A DNA stretch of 64,000 nucleotides, taken from contig NZ_CP141179.1 in assembly GCF_035599575.1 (NCBI RefSeq), positions 558,001 to 622,000 of the forward strand, written 5' to 3'. Below, piece after piece: positions 1 to 9,211 of the stretch. The notes beneath the pieces were generated by a model. It did not search any database. It was not told the DNA's origin and was given only the letters and a program-made list of their open reading frames with translations. A program made the position numbers and the translations under genes. The stretch's first letter is position 1. Each line of letters begins with the position of its first letter. Source of the stretch: Roseovarius sp. Pro17. Its GTDB lineage: Bacteria > Pseudomonadota > Alphaproteobacteria > Rhodobacterales > Rhodobacteraceae.

Positions 1-2
1 AA

Positions 3-821
3 TGGGCGGACGTGCCTGCGGGTCACCGTGACCCACTATCCTACGCCATCTCAAAGCGTGACCAGTCGACCATCGCGATGGTCGAGGATGCCGTACATCA
101 CAAGCAGGTCATGCTGGCCTACCAGCCCGTCGTGCCTGCCGGTCAATCCCAGCGCGCCGCCTTCTACGAGGGGCTGATCCGCGTGCTGGACGAAACCGGG
201 CGCATCATCCCGGCCAAGGAATTCATCGGTGCTATTGAGACGACCGAAACCGGACGCATCGTCGATTGCCTCGCGCTGGAAAAGGGCCTGCGCACGCTGT
301 CCATGCACAGCTCTCTGCGCCTCGCGATCAATATGTCCGCGCGCTCTATTGGCTACAGCCGCTGGTTACGCATACTAAAGCGAGGGCTCGACGCCGATCC
401 GACCGTGGGCGAGCGGTTGATTCTCGAGATCACCGAGAGTTCGGCCATGCTGGTGCCTGAACTGGTAACAGGCTTCATGGGCGAAGTGTCGCAGCGCGGG
501 GTCAGCTTTGCGCTAGATGATTTCGGCGCCGGGTTCACGTCGTTCCGCTATCTCAAGGATTTTTACTTCGACATTCTAAAAATCGACGGCCAGTTCATCC
601 GCGGCATCGCTCAGGACACCGACAATCAGGTGCTGACCACAGCATTGGCTACAATTGGCCGACAGTTCGACATGATCACCGTCGCCGAAAGCGTCGAGCG
701 CGCAGAGGATGCGGCCTACCTTACCGCCATCGGTATCGATTGCCTTCAGGGCTATTATTTTGGTGCACCCTCGGTCAAGCCGGTGTGGCTGAACGCCGAA
801 GAGCGTCGGGCGTCGGCCTGA
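3..821 (+). CDS. EAL-domain protein (cyclic-di-GMP phosphodiesterase family), 5' end outside window
   Basis: The C-terminal roughly 270 residues form an EAL domain, the family that hydrolyses cyclic-di-GMP. Visible signatures are NMSAR, LEITES, DDFGAG followed by KIDGQFI, AESVE, and the C-terminal LQGYYFG. The signature motif reads E-G-L instead of E-A-L; the metal-binding Glu is kept, so activity is possible but not certain. The frame stays open to the left edge, so the true start and any N-terminal GGDEF or sensory domain are probably missing. A GTG at 12 is an in-frame candidate start with no clear ribosome-binding site. About 150 bp separate it from phaA, so it is unlikely to be part of that operon. 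The family call is strong; the activity and the start are uncertain. Confidence 0.85.
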   Translation, partial: WADVPAGHRDPLSYAISKRDQSTIAMVEDAVHHKQVMLAYQPVVPAGQSQRAAFYEGLIRVLDETGRIIPAKEFIGAIETTETGRIVDCLALEKGLRTLSMHSSLRLAINMSARSIGYSRWLRILKRGLDADPTVGERLILEITESSAMLVPELVTGFMGEVSQRGVSFALDDFGAGFTSFRYLKDFYFDILKIDGQFIRGIAQDTDNQVLTTALATIGRQFDMITVAESVERAEDAAYLTAIGIDCLQGYYFGAPSVKPVWLNAEERRASA

Positions 822-972
822 CGCGGAACAGGATGCGCGGCACATGACTCAGAATCGTGCCGGTTGCCGCATTGCAGCGCATGGGATATCAAATCCGTAA
901 GTGGCTGTTTCGACCCGGGCCGGGATGGTCCGATACCGAGACGCCTGATATGGTTCTGGTGGAGGAAATCTT

Positions 973-2148
973 ATGACCAACGTTGTTATCGCATCTGCCG
1001 CGCGCACTGCCGTCGGCTCGTTCGGGGGAGTGTTCGCGAACACACCCGCCCATGATCTGGGTGCCGCCGTGCTGGAGGCAGTCGTCGCTCGCGCTGGCAT
1101 TGAAAAAGGCGAGGTGTCCGAGACGATCTTGGGTCAAGTGCTGACCGCGGGACAGGGGCAGAACCCTGCGCGCCAGGCGCATATAAACGCTGGCCTGCCA
1201 AAAGAAAGCGCGGCTTGGAGCATCAATCAGGTCTGCGGCTCGGGCCTGCGCGCTGTCGCGCTGGGCGCGCAGCACATCATGCTAGGCGATGCGTCCATCA
1301 TTTGTGCGGGTGGTCAGGAAAACATGACCCTCAGCCCCCATGTCGCGCATCTGCGCGCTGGCCACAAGATGGGCGATGTGTCGATGATCGACACGATGAT
1401 CCGCGATGGTCTGTGGGATGCGTTCAACGGCTATCACATGGGTCAGACGGCCGAAAACGTGGCAAATCAATGGTCGATCAGCCGCGAGATGCAGGATGAA
1501 TTCGCCCTTGCCAGCCAGAACAAGGCTGAGGCAGCCCAAAACGACGGCAAATTTCAGGACGAGATCATTCCCTTCACCATCAAGTCGCGCAAGGGCGAGG
1601 CGATCATCGACAAGGATGAGTATATCCGCCACGGCGCGGTGATTGAGGCCATGCAGAAGATGCGCCCGGCCTTTGCCAAGGATGGCTCCGTCACCGCCGC
1701 AAACGCCAGCGGCATCAATGACGGCGCCGCCGCAACCCTGCTGATGAGCGCTGATGAGGCCGAAAAGCGCGGCATCGAGCCGTTAGCGCGAATCGTCAGC
1801 TACGCTACCGCTGGCGTTGATCCCTCGATCATGGGCATCGGGCCGATCCATGCCAGCCGTAAAGCACTGGAAAAGGCGGGTTGGAGCGTCGGCGATCTGG
1901 ATCTGGTCGAGGCGAACGAGGCATTTGCTGCACAAGCCTGCGCCGTAAACAAGGACATGGGTTGGGATCCGGCGATCGTCAACGTCAATGGCGGCGCAAT
2001 CGCCATCGGCCACCCTATCGGCGCGTCGGGCTGCCGCGTGCTGAACACGCTGCTTTTCGAGATGAAGCGCCGTGGCGCGAAAAAGGGCCTTGCCACGTTG
2101 TGCATCGGCGGCGGAATGGGCGTCGCCCTCTGTGTTGAGCGCGGCTGA
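973..2148 (+). CDS. phaA: Acetyl-CoA acetyltransferase (beta-ketothiolase)
   Basis: Condenses two acetyl-CoA to acetoacetyl-CoA, the first step of polyhydroxybutyrate synthesis; the reverse reaction serves degradation. The 391-residue length is typical of the thiolase family. The nucleophilic Cys88 lies in [11 protein letters not shown]. The catalytic His347 is in GHPIGASG and Cys377 is in CIGGGMG. The ATG at 973 follows a GGAGGAAA ribosome-binding site. A hairpin terminator follows the stop, and phaB comes about 200 bp later with its own upstream region, so the two are probably separate transcription units. The pairing with phaB supports a role in PHB metabolism rather than only fatty-acid oxidation. 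Confidence 0.96.
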   Translation: MTNVVIASAARTAVGSFGGVFANTPAHDLGAAVLEAVVARAGIEKGEVSETILGQVLTAGQGQNPARQAHINAGLPKESAAWSINQVCGSGLRAVALGAQHIMLGDASIICAGGQENMTLSPHVAHLRAGHKMGDVSMIDTMIRDGLWDAFNGYHMGQTAENVANQWSISREMQDEFALASQNKAEAAQNDGKFQDEIIPFTIKSRKGEAIIDKDEYIRHGAVIEAMQKMRPAFAKDGSVTAANASGINDGAAATLLMSADEAEKRGIEPLARIVSYATAGVDPSIMGIGPIHASRKALEKAGWSVGDLDLVEANEAFAAQACAVNKDMGWDPAIVNVNGGAIAIGHPIGASGCRVLNTLLFEMKRRGAKKGLATLCIGGGMGVALCVERG

Positions 2149-2180
2149 GCAACTACCCGCCAAAACTGGCGATCTAGCGA

Positions 2181-2207
2181 AAGGGCACCCTTGTGGTGCC
2201 CTTTTTT
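2181..2207 (+). terminator. Rho-independent terminator after phaA
   Basis: A nine-base perfect stem (AAGGGCACC / GGTGCCCTT) with a short TTGT-type loop is followed by a T run. It lies 32 bp after the phaA stop. Confidence 0.85.
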
Positions 2208-2356
2208 GCGCCTTGCGAAACAGCGGAACGCCAGTAAGCTAACAGTAGGGCGAATTTCGTGCCGCAATTATATTGCGCGCCGGCTATTGCAACGATAACA
2301 AAGTTATTCAAGCGCTAGCTAACTCGCTGGCATGGATGAATGGAAGGACCAAGATC

Positions 2357-3079
2357 ATGGCAAGAACGGCACTCGTGACAGGCGGCACGCGCGGCATCGG
2401 CGCGGCGATCTCTAAACAGCTCAAGGCGGATGGCTGCAACGTCGCCGCGACCTATGCCGGTAATGACGAGGCTGCGGCGAAATTCACCGAAGAAACCGGG
2501 ATCAAGACCTATAAGTGGAACGTCGCTGACTACGACGAGAGTGCTGCAGGCATCGCGCAGGTTGAAAAGGACCTTGGCCCGATCGAGATTGTCGTCGCCA
2601 ATGCCGGAATCACGCGCGATGCGCCCTTTCACAAGATGACGCCCGAGCAATGGCATCAGGTCGTCGACACGAATCTGACCGGCGTCTTTAACACGGTTCA
2701 TCCTGTCTGGCCGGGAATGCGCGAGCGCAAGTTTGGCCGCGTCATCGTCATCAGTTCGATCAACGGGCAAAAGGGCCAGTTCGCACAAGTCAACTATGCT
2801 GCGACCAAAGCGGGCGATCTGGGCATTGTGAAATCGCTGGCCCAAGAAGGCGCGCGCGCGGGCATCACCGCCAACGCCGTCTGCCCCGGCTACATTGCGA
2901 CCGAAATGGTCATGGCCGTGCCGGAAAAGGTGCGCGAGGCAATCATCGGCCAAATTCCCGCAGGCCGTCTGGGCGAGCCAGAGGAAATCGCGCGCTGCGT
3001 GTCGTTCCTAGCTGCTGACGGCTCGGGCTTTGTTAATGGTTCGACCATTTCGGCGAATGGCGGCCAATTCTTCGTCTGA
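2357..3079 (+). CDS. phaB: Acetoacetyl-CoA reductase (NADPH, SDR family)
   Basis: Reduces acetoacetyl-CoA to (R)-3-hydroxybutyryl-CoA, the PHB monomer. It is a 240-residue short-chain dehydrogenase, the usual PhaB length. The Rossmann motif TGGTRGIG is at residues 8-15, NAG at 82-84, and the catalytic set is about Ser134, Tyr147 and Lys151. The ATG at 2357 is chosen because GGAAGG lies just upstream and the protein begins directly with the first Rossmann strand; the longer in-frame reading from 2273 adds residues with no family counterpart. No phaC synthase or phasin is seen here, so the polymerase must be encoded elsewhere. Confidence 0.95.
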   Translation: MARTALVTGGTRGIGAAISKQLKADGCNVAATYAGNDEAAAKFTEETGIKTYKWNVADYDESAAGIAQVEKDLGPIEIVVANAGITRDAPFHKMTPEQWHQVVDTNLTGVFNTVHPVWPGMRERKFGRVIVISSINGQKGQFAQVNYAATKAGDLGIVKSLAQEGARAGITANAVCPGYIATEMVMAVPEKVREAIIGQIPAGRLGEPEEIARCVSFLAADGSGFVNGSTISANGGQFFV

Positions 3080-3094
3080 TCTCTAGCGAAAGAC

Positions 3095-3129
3095 AAAAAA
3101 GGGTCGGTGCGCGTTGCACCGGCCCTTTC
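3095..3129 (+). terminator. Rho-independent terminator after phaB
   Basis: A strong GC stem (AGGGTCGGTGC with GCACCGGCCCT, one mismatch) has an A run before it and TTT after it. It can serve phaB on the plus strand and, through the A run, the converging small gene on the minus strand. Confidence 0.8.
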
Positions 3130-3152
3130 GCTATTCTGTAGTGACTCTGTGA

Positions 3153-3320
3153 TCAGACACCCGAAAGACGGGCAATTTCCTCTTTCAGGCGCAATTTTTG
3201 CTTCTTCATTTCAGCTACGTCCAGAGTGCTGACACCCGGCGCACGCTGCGCCTGATCGACCTTGGCCGAGAGATCCTGATGTTTCCTTTTCAGTTCCTCA
3301 ATATGCGAACCCAGACTCAT
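3153..3320 (-). CDS. YdcH-type DUF465 small protein
   Basis: This 55-residue protein is rich in Lys, Glu and Leu and predicted to form a helical hairpin or coiled coil. It starts MSLGSHIEELKRKHQDL and ends EEIARLSGV, and looks like the DUF465 (YdcH) family of short alphaproteobacterial proteins of unknown role. An AGGAG-like stretch precedes the ATG at 3320. It converges with phaB across the terminator at about 3110. The family assignment is from memory of the pattern; no function is assigned. Confidence 0.75.
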   Translation of the reverse strand: MSLGSHIEELKRKHQDLSAKVDQAQRAPGVSTLDVAEMKKQKLRLKEEIARLSGV

Positions 3321-3458
3321 GAAGGCGCTCCTTTATGTTGGCGTGTGATACTAACATAGGTAGTGCAACACATAATTTCCATTCTGTCACGCCGCACGCG
3401 CAGCATAGCGGCAAATATTTGCAAAGAAATTGAGCGACTCGCCGCGCTACAACGCGTT

Positions 3459-3680
3459 TCAGGCGCCCTCATGCACCTCAATGCCGTTGTCGCGCAACGC
3501 ACGGGCGGCATCGTCCCAATCGTGCGGATGCACCATCAGGCGTCGGGGGAAAATACCGATACCTCCCTCAAGGACGCTCATGTTTACGTCCATTTCAAAG
3601 CAGGCTATACCCTCGCCCTGAAGCAGGGCCTGAGCAAAGGCGATCGTCGCCATGTCGGTGGTGCGCATCAACTGTTTCAT
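3459..3680 (-). CDS. DUF2007-family small protein
   Basis: The 73-residue protein carries the pattern 'T-TD-AFAQALLQGEGI-CFEMDVNMSVLEGGIGIFPRRLMV---D---A---L', typical of DUF2007, annotated in databases as putative signal-transducing protein. The fold is ACT/PII-like and the ligand is unknown. The gene is divergent from the polyprenyl synthase gene with only about 30-70 bp between them, so the two may share a promoter region. The start ATG at 3680 is the only sensible one. Confidence 0.8.
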   Translation of the reverse strand: MKQLMRTTDMATIAFAQALLQGEGIACFEMDVNMSVLEGGIGIFPRRLMVHPHDWDDAARALRDNGIEVHEGA

Positions 3681-3708
3681 ATGAGGTATCTAGGCGCGCG
3701 GGCTGCCC

Positions 3709-4737
3709 TTGTCGAGCAGCGCGAAGTTGATTGGGGTGGGTGTGGATCAGATGCTGAGCAAACCGCATGACCGGCTTGCCGCCCGGTTCGAGGCTAAACT
3801 GGACGCTGTCGGCGCGCTGATCCGCGCCCGCATGGAATCGCGTCACGCGCCCCGCATTCCCGAAGTGACGGCGCATCTAGTGGGGGCAGGCGGCAAGAGG
3901 CTGCGCCCGATGCTGACGCTGGCGGCAGCTGATATCTGCGGCTATCGCGGCGAGAACGACGAGAAACTGGCCGCCACGGTCGAGTTTATTCATACCGCCA
4001 CGCTGCTGCACGACGATGTTGTGGATGAGAGCAGCCAGCGCCGCGGACGTGCCACTGCGAACCTGCTGTGGGACAACAAATCCAGCATCCTAGTCGGTGA
4101 TTACCTGTTTTCGCGGTCTTTTCAGTTGATGGTCGAGACGGGCAATCTGCGTGTGCTGGACATCCTAGCAAACGCCTCGGCCACCATTGCCGAGGGCGAG
4201 GTTCTGCAATTGACCGCCGCGCGCGATCTAGCCACAAGCGAAGAGATTTATTTGCAAGTCGTGCGGGGCAAGACGGCCGCGCTGTTCTCGGCGGCGACGG
4301 AGGTGGGTGGTGTGATCGCTGGCGCGCCGGATGATCAGACTGCCGCTCTTTATGATTACGGTGACGCGCTGGGCATCGCCTTTCAGATCGCCGATGATCT
4401 GCTTGATTTTCAGGGCGACACAGCGGCGACCGGCAAGAATATCGGTGATGATTTCCGCGAGCGCAAGCTGACCTTGCCTATCATCAAGGCCGTCGCGCAG
4501 GCTGACGCAACCGAGCGCGCATTTTGGCGCCGCACGATCGAAAAGGGCGATCAGCAGGACGGTGATCTGGACCACGCTATCGCGCTGATGCAATCGCATG
4601 GCGCGCTGGACTCCGCGCGCGTCGATGCGCTGTCATGGGCGGCCAAGGCGGGCGTCGCGCTTGAGATCCTGCCGGATCATCCGGTGCGCGACATCCTCGC
4701 CGATCTGGCCGGCTATGTCGTCTCACGCATCAACTGA
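3709..4737 (+). CDS. Polyprenyl diphosphate synthase (ubiquinone side chain)
   Basis: Builds the long all-trans prenyl chain of ubiquinone from farnesyl or geranyl diphosphate plus IPP. The two Asp-rich Mg sites are present: HDDVVDE at about residues 101-107 (first motif) and ADDLLDF in the C-terminal half (second motif); GGKRLRP is the IPP-binding site. The start is not settled. TTG at 3709, GTG at 3742 and ATG at 3751 are all in frame, and the purine-rich GGGGTGGG at about 3730 best fits the later two, giving about 328-331 residues. ispE, another isoprenoid gene, lies convergently just downstream. Chain length (octa- or decaprenyl) cannot be read from the sequence; Q10 is usual for the group. 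Confidence 0.92.
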   Translation: MSSSAKLIGVGVDQMLSKPHDRLAARFEAKLDAVGALIRARMESRHAPRIPEVTAHLVGAGGKRLRPMLTLAAADICGYRGENDEKLAATVEFIHTATLLHDDVVDESSQRRGRATANLLWDNKSSILVGDYLFSRSFQLMVETGNLRVLDILANASATIAEGEVLQLTAARDLATSEEIYLQVVRGKTAALFSAATEVGGVIAGAPDDQTAALYDYGDALGIAFQIADDLLDFQGDTAATGKNIGDDFRERKLTLPIIKAVAQADATERAFWRRTIEKGDQQDGDLDHAIALMQSHGALDSARVDALSWAAKAGVALEILPDHPVRDILADLAGYVVSRIN

Positions 4738-4745
4738 CGCGTGTT

Positions 4746-5621
4746 TCAGGTCGCGTTGAGGCGCGCCGCCTCAACCCACCAACCCGCATGGCTTTCCTGC
4801 AACCGACCCGCTGCCGATGCGGCGGTTTCGGCATCGCCGTAAAGGCCAAAGCATGTCCCGCCAGAGCCTGACATGCGCGTCAGCAGGCAGCCGGGCGTTA
4901 CCTCAAGCGCGCGAAAAACCTGCTCGATCGCAGGCTCAAACGCCATGGCCGGAGCTTGCAGATCGTTGCGCTGCTGTTCGAGCCAGGCAATCAGTTCGCC
5001 GGCGTCGCATCCGGTCGGTAGTGTGTCCGGCATCGGGGCATTTTCGCGATTGGCGAGCTTTGCGAATACGTCGGCTGTGCACACTTGCAGGTTCGGGTTA
5101 ACCAGCACGGCGTGCAACTGAGGCAGGCCCGAGGCCGGAGTCACGCGGTCGCCGATACCACGCATGCGCGCGGCGCCTGAATCTGCGGCGCAGCACACCT
5201 TGGCATCGGCGCCAAGGGGCAGCACGTCGTCCGGAATTTGCTGGCCCGTCAGCTTGGACAGCGCGCGCAGCGTCGCCGCCGCGTCACTTGAACCGCCGCC
5301 GATACCCGCCGCGATGGGCAGCCGCTTGTCCAGAGTGATGTGCGCAGTCACGCCCATCAGGTTTGCAGCACGAATGACCAAATTATCGTCGCCCTGCGGT
5401 GTTTTGTCGGCCATGGGGCCAGTCATTTCGAGGGTTGTGCGATCGGCGCGGCGGACGGTGAGGGTGTCTCCGATATCGGCGAACATCACCAGCGAGTCCA
5501 GAAGGTGATAGCCATCGTCGCGTCGACCCGTCACGTGTAGTGTCAGATTAACCTTGGCGGGGGCAAATACCTCGGCGGTGTCTTCGTCATGGTCGTGTTC
5601 GATATATTCATCCTTCATCAT
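4746..5621 (-). CDS. ispE: 4-diphosphocytidyl-2-C-methyl-D-erythritol kinase
   Basis: A GHMP-family kinase that phosphorylates CDP-ME in the MEP isoprenoid pathway. The N-terminal FAPAKVNLTLHVTG with DGYHLLDSL, the glycine-rich ATP motif PIAAGIGGGSSDAA at about residues 103-116 and the C-terminal MSGSGGTCFGLY are all diagnostic. Length is 291 residues. The ATG at 5621 overlaps the end of the upstream TPR gene by 14 bp, so the two are probably co-transcribed. The N-terminus carries an acidic His/Asp/Glu stretch of about 17 residues before the first family strand; a later start is possible. Confidence 0.95.
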   Translation of the reverse strand: MMKDEYIEHDHDEDTAEVFAPAKVNLTLHVTGRRDDGYHLLDSLVMFADIGDTLTVRRADRTTLEMTGPMADKTPQGDDNLVIRAANLMGVTAHITLDKRLPIAAGIGGGSSDAAATLRALSKLTGQQIPDDVLPLGADAKVCCAADSGAARMRGIGDRVTPASGLPQLHAVLVNPNLQVCTADVFAKLANRENAPMPDTLPTGCDAGELIAWLEQQRNDLQAPAMAFEPAIEQVFRALEVTPGCLLTRMSGSGGTCFGLYGDAETAASAAGRLQESHAGWWVEAARLNAT

Positions 5622-7359
5622 TGCTCACTTTCAATGGCTTTGCGTCTTCTTCTTTCAACACTTGATCCAGCCCGACGTCCAGTTTCTTGCGAATTCGGCT
5701 GGGGTCGACATCGGGCGAGGGTTTGGCAGGGTCCGTCAGCGACAATGCGCGGCGCCATTGAAACCGCGCCTCGGTAAAGCGCCCCACAGCCCACATTGCA
5801 TCGCCAAGATGGTCGTTGACAACTGGATCTACGGCATAAAGTTCCGCCGCCCGCTCCAACGTGACGACCGCCTCATTGTAGCGGCCAAGTCGGAATTGGG
5901 CCCACCCGAGGCTGTCCACTATGGCGCCGCTATTGGGTTCGGCGGCGACGGCACGCTCGATCATTTCCAGCGCCTCATCCAGCTTCTGATGTTGCTCGAC
6001 CAGCGAATATCCAAGGTAGTTCAACACCATGGGTTCGTCCGGGTTCAGCTCCAGCGCACGGCGGAAATCGGCCTCGGCCTCGCTCCATTGGTTCTGCCGC
6101 TCGTGACTGATGGCGCGTGCGTAAAACACGAACCACGGCTCGTCCCCGCCGCGCTGCGCGTAGAGGTCAAGTGCGGAATCATAGGCGGTCACGGCCTTGT
6201 CGAACTGCTCATTCTGACGATAGAGATCGCCCGCCGAGGCGTGGACCAATGCGACTTGAGGATGGGTCTTGCGCAACTGCGCGACCACCCCGATCGCGCC
6301 TTCCAGATCGCCTGCACTGCGCAGCGCCTCGGCACGACCCAGCTCAGCGGTATAAAATGCGGGGTCGTCTTGCGGCACGCGCGCAAAAGCCTGCGTTGCC
6401 AGCTCGTAGCGGCCCAGCTGTTCCAGTAACTCGCCGGTCATAATCTGCGCGTCTACATCGGTGGTGTCGAGATATTCGGCCATGCGGCTATATAGCAGGA
6501 CGTAATCCGCGCTGGTATCTTGCAGAAGGGCCATGCCCAATGACAGGAAAACCTCGCCGATGCCTTGTTGCGGCGTTTCTATCCGGCCCAGTTCCAGCGC
6601 ATCGCCAGCGACCAGACGCGCGCGCAAATCCACGATCTGTGGGTCGGGGTCGGTGCCGAATGTGTCGTCCAGAACCTTAATTGCGTCATCGCCGCGCTCA
6701 AGCTGGCTGAGGACTTCGGCCCACGCGATGACACTGCGGCGAGTGGTCTGCATCGGCCCGTCGGTGTCGCCTGCGTAAATCTTATCCGCGCTCTCGAAAT
6801 CACCGACCGAGGCCAACGCCAGCGCCTTGTGATAAATCGCAAGGCCGCGCAGCCCCGGTTCGGATGCGATAGCGTCGAACTTTTCCAGCGCCGCGGCCAT
6901 GTCGCCCTTGCCCAGCATGGCCCATGCACCGATCAGGCCGTCCGCCAGCGGGCCGACGCCATGTTCGGCCTCGATGCGGGCGAGGACGGCGTCGTAATCG
7001 CCTTGCGCGACATCATCGCCCACAAGGACCATCTGAGCGACCTGGCTGCGGATGTCCGCGTCGTCCATGCGCCGCGCGATGGGCAGGGCGCGCTCGACCT
7101 CGCCAGTGGCCAGCAGCGCGCCGACCGCGCTTTCCATCAGCAGCGGATTGTCGGCGTCGGTCTTGAGCGCCTCGAGGGCGTATTTGGCTGCGGCGGCGTA
7201 GTCGCTGTCATAGCGCGCCTGACGCGTGGCGAGGTAGGCACCCGCCGCCTCTTGGGCGATGACTGGCGCGGCCAGATAGGTCGGTGCCGCCAAGGCCAGA
7301 ATGGTCAGAAATCGAAATGTCACGCGCGCGGTCCCTGCTTTTGCTGTCTCGTGCCTCAT
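5608..7359 (-). CDS. Secreted tetratricopeptide-repeat protein
   Basis: About 583 residues. A hydrophobic signal region (FLTILALAAPTYLAAPVIAQEA) is followed by TPR-like helical repeats over most of the length, clearest in the C-terminal third (NPDEPMVLNYLGYSLVEQ, EPNSGAIVDSLGWAQFRLG, DPVVNDHLGDAMWAVGR). Such proteins act as periplasmic or outer-membrane-associated scaffolds; the partner is unknown. The ATG at 7359 is used; a GTG at 7323 with AGGGA upstream would give a cleaner signal peptide. The open frame further upstream runs through a region of inverted repeats and is not protein-like. ispE follows with overlap. Confidence 0.85.
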   Translation of the reverse strand: MRHETAKAGTARVTFRFLTILALAAPTYLAAPVIAQEAAGAYLATRQARYDSDYAAAAKYALEALKTDADNPLLMESAVGALLATGEVERALPIARRMDDADIRSQVAQMVLVGDDVAQGDYDAVLARIEAEHGVGPLADGLIGAWAMLGKGDMAAALEKFDAIASEPGLRGLAIYHKALALASVGDFESADKIYAGDTDGPMQTTRRSVIAWAEVLSQLERGDDAIKVLDDTFGTDPDPQIVDLRARLVAGDALELGRIETPQQGIGEVFLSLGMALLQDTSADYVLLYSRMAEYLDTTDVDAQIMTGELLEQLGRYELATQAFARVPQDDPAFYTAELGRAEALRSAGDLEGAIGVVAQLRKTHPQVALVHASAGDLYRQNEQFDKAVTAYDSALDLYAQRGGDEPWFVFYARAISHERQNQWSEAEADFRRALELNPDEPMVLNYLGYSLVEQHQKLDEALEMIERAVAAEPNSGAIVDSLGWAQFRLGRYNEAVVTLERAAELYAVDPVVNDHLGDAMWAVGRFTEARFQWRRALSLTDPAKPSPDVDPSRIRKKLDVGLDQVLKEEDAKPLKVSNDEG

Positions 7360-7360
7360 T

Positions 7361-7471
7361 AAAGCGTTTCGCGAAAAACCGAGTCGCAGATTTTCGCGAA
7401 ATGCACGCAACGCTTGTTCGGTGCATCGCATTTCGGACCATCCCTGTCTCGGGGCTGACCCGAAACGCTTT
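7361..7471. repeat. Nested inverted-repeat element between the TPR and ETF-QO genes
   Basis: An 11-base perfect inverted repeat bounds the segment: AAAGCGTTTCG at 7361-7371 and CGAAACGCTTT at 7461-7471. Inside it are two TTTCGCGAAA-type palindromes (about 7366-7375 and 7392-7401) and a second stem, CGAAATGC at 7397-7404 with GCATTTCG at 7428-7435. There is no coding potential. It resembles a small palindromic intergenic repeat or MITE-like element; a structured leader or terminator for ETF-QO is the alternative. Confidence 0.55.
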
Positions 7472-7561
7472 GGGCTGCAACGTAATGCGCCGCAGGCCCA
7501 AGGGCAATGCGGCCCGGCGTATCGGCGCCGGCCCGGCAATGACATGTCCGTGCGCAGCGCG

Positions 7562-9211
7562 CTACATGTTGGGGTAGTTCGGCCCGTCGCCGCCCTGCGG
7601 TGTGGTCCAGTTGATGTTCTGGGCCGGGTCCTTGATGTCGCAAGTTTTGCAATGCACGCAGTTCTGAAAGTTGATCTGAAAGCGCGGCGGTTTGCCGTCT
7701 TCTTCGATGAACTCATAAACGCCCGCCGGGCAATAGCGCGCCGACGGACCCGCGTATTTCGGCAGGTTGAAATCAACCGGAATACTTGGATCCTTCAGTT
7801 TGAGATGCGCAGGCTGATTTTCCTCGTGATTGGTCATCGAGAAGCTGACATTCGTCAGTCGGTCAAAGCTAAGCTTGCCATCGGGCTTGGGATACTCAAT
7901 CTTCTTGTGCTTTTCGGCCAATTCGGTCGCCTCCGCGTCGTTCTTGCCGTGTTTCAGCGTGCCCAGCAGCGTAAAGCCAAAGCTGTTGGTCCACATATCC
8001 ATGCCCCCCAACGCGAGCGACGCAATCAGGCCATGCCTAGACCATAGTGGTTTGACATTGCGGACTTTTTTCAGGTCCTTGCCTATGTCGCCGCCGCGCA
8101 CTTCGGCCTCGTAATCGTTCAGCTCATCACCGCTGCGCCCGTCCTTGATCGCGGCGAATGCCGCCTCAGCGGCGGCCATGCCCGACAGCATCGCGTTGTG
8201 GTTGCCCTTGATGCGCGGCACATTGACCATCCCAACAGAACAGCCCAGCAGCGCGACGCCCGGCGCGACCATTTTCGGCATCGACTGCCAGCCGCCTTCG
8301 CTGATCGCGCGCGCGCCATATGCCACCCGCTTGCCGCCTTGGAGCAGTTCGGCGACCATCGGGTGATGCTTGAACCGCTGGAATTCCATGTAGGGGTAGA
8401 GGTAGGGATTCTTGTAGTTCAGATGAACAACGAATCCGACATAGACCTGATTGTTATCAAGGTGATAAATAAACGATCCGCCCCCGGCATTCTTGCCCAG
8501 CGGCCAGCCCATCGTGTGAGTGACGCTGCCTTCGCGGTGCTTTTCGGGATCGATCTCCCAGATTTCCTTCATGCCGAGGCCGAATTTCTGCGGATCGTGC
8601 CCCTTGGACAGGTCGAACTTTTGCATCACCTGCTTGGCCAGCGAGCCGCGCACACCCTCACCGAGGAATACGTATTTGCCGTGCAGCTCCATACCCGGTT
8701 CGTAATTCGGCCCCTCGCTGCCGTCAGGATTACGCCCGAATTCACCGGCGACGACGCCCTTGATGCTGCCGTCCTCGGCGTAAACCAGCTCAGAACAGGA
8801 CATACCGGGAAAGACTTCGACGCCCAGTTCCTCGGCCTGTTCGGCCATCCAGCGACAGACATTTCCCATCGAAACGATGTAATTGCCGTGGTTGCTCATC
8901 AGCTTGGGCATGGGGAAATTCGGGATGCGGAGCTTGCCGCCTTCGCCCAGCAGATAAAAGTTGTCGTCCTTGACCGGCACGGTCAGCGGCGCGCCCTTTT
9001 CCTTCCAGTCGGGGATGAGGCGGTTTAGTCCGACAGGATCCAGCACTGCGCCCGACAGGATATGCGCGCCCACTTCGCTGCCCTTTTCCAACACGACGAC
9101 GTCCAGTTCCGCGTCCATCTGCTTGAGCCGGATCGCGGCGCTAAGACCAGCGGGGCCAGCGCCTACGATTACAACGTCATATTCCATCGTCTCGCGTGCC
9201 GAGTCGGACAT
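7562..9211 (-). CDS. Electron transfer flavoprotein-ubiquinone oxidoreductase (ETF-QO)
   Basis: Membrane-bound FAD and 4Fe-4S enzyme that passes electrons from ETF, and so from acyl-CoA and other dehydrogenases, to ubiquinone. Length is 549 residues, the family norm. The FAD-binding motif is VIVGAGPAGLSAA at about residues 13-25. The C-terminal iron-sulfur site is seen as YCPAG followed by NCVHCKTCDIKDP. The ATG at 9211 follows GAAAGGAAA; a shorter in-frame start at 9187 would begin directly at MEYDVVIVG. It is probably monocistronic. It would serve the acyl-CoA dehydrogenase found further along the window and amino-acid catabolism in general. Confidence 0.96.
   Translation of the reverse strand: MSDSARETMEYDVVIVGAGPAGLSAAIRLKQMDAELDVVVLEKGSEVGAHILSGAVLDPVGLNRLIPDWKEKGAPLTVPVKDDNFYLLGEGGKLRIPNFPMPKLMSNHGNYIVSMGNVCRWMAEQAEELGVEVFPGMSCSELVYAEDGSIKGVVAGEFGRNPDGSEGPNYEPGMELHGKYVFLGEGVRGSLAKQVMQKFDLSKGHDPQKFGLGMKEIWEIDPEKHREGSVTHTMGWPLGKNAGGGSFIYHLDNNQVYVGFVVHLNYKNPYLYPYMEFQRFKHHPMVAELLQGGKRVAYGARAISEGGWQSMPKMVAPGVALLGCSVGMVNVPRIKGNHNAMLSGMAAAEAAFAAIKDGRSGDELNDYEAEVRGGDIGKDLKKVRNVKPLWSRHGLIASLALGGMDMWTNSFGFTLLGTLKHGKNDAEATELAEKHKKIEYPKPDGKLSFDRLTNVSFSMTNHEENQPAHLKLKDPSIPVDFNLPKYAGPSARYCPAGVYEFIEEDGKPPRFQINFQNCVHCKTCDIKDPAQNINWTTPQGGDGPNYPNM

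Noticed and set aside
5554..6429. Long plus-strand open frame opposite the TPR gene
   Set aside because: It is antisense to a clear TPR protein and its translation is low in protein-like motifs. High GC produces such shadows often.
8198..9028. Plus-strand open frame opposite ETF-QO
   Set aside because: Antisense to a well-identified enzyme with all cofactor motifs.
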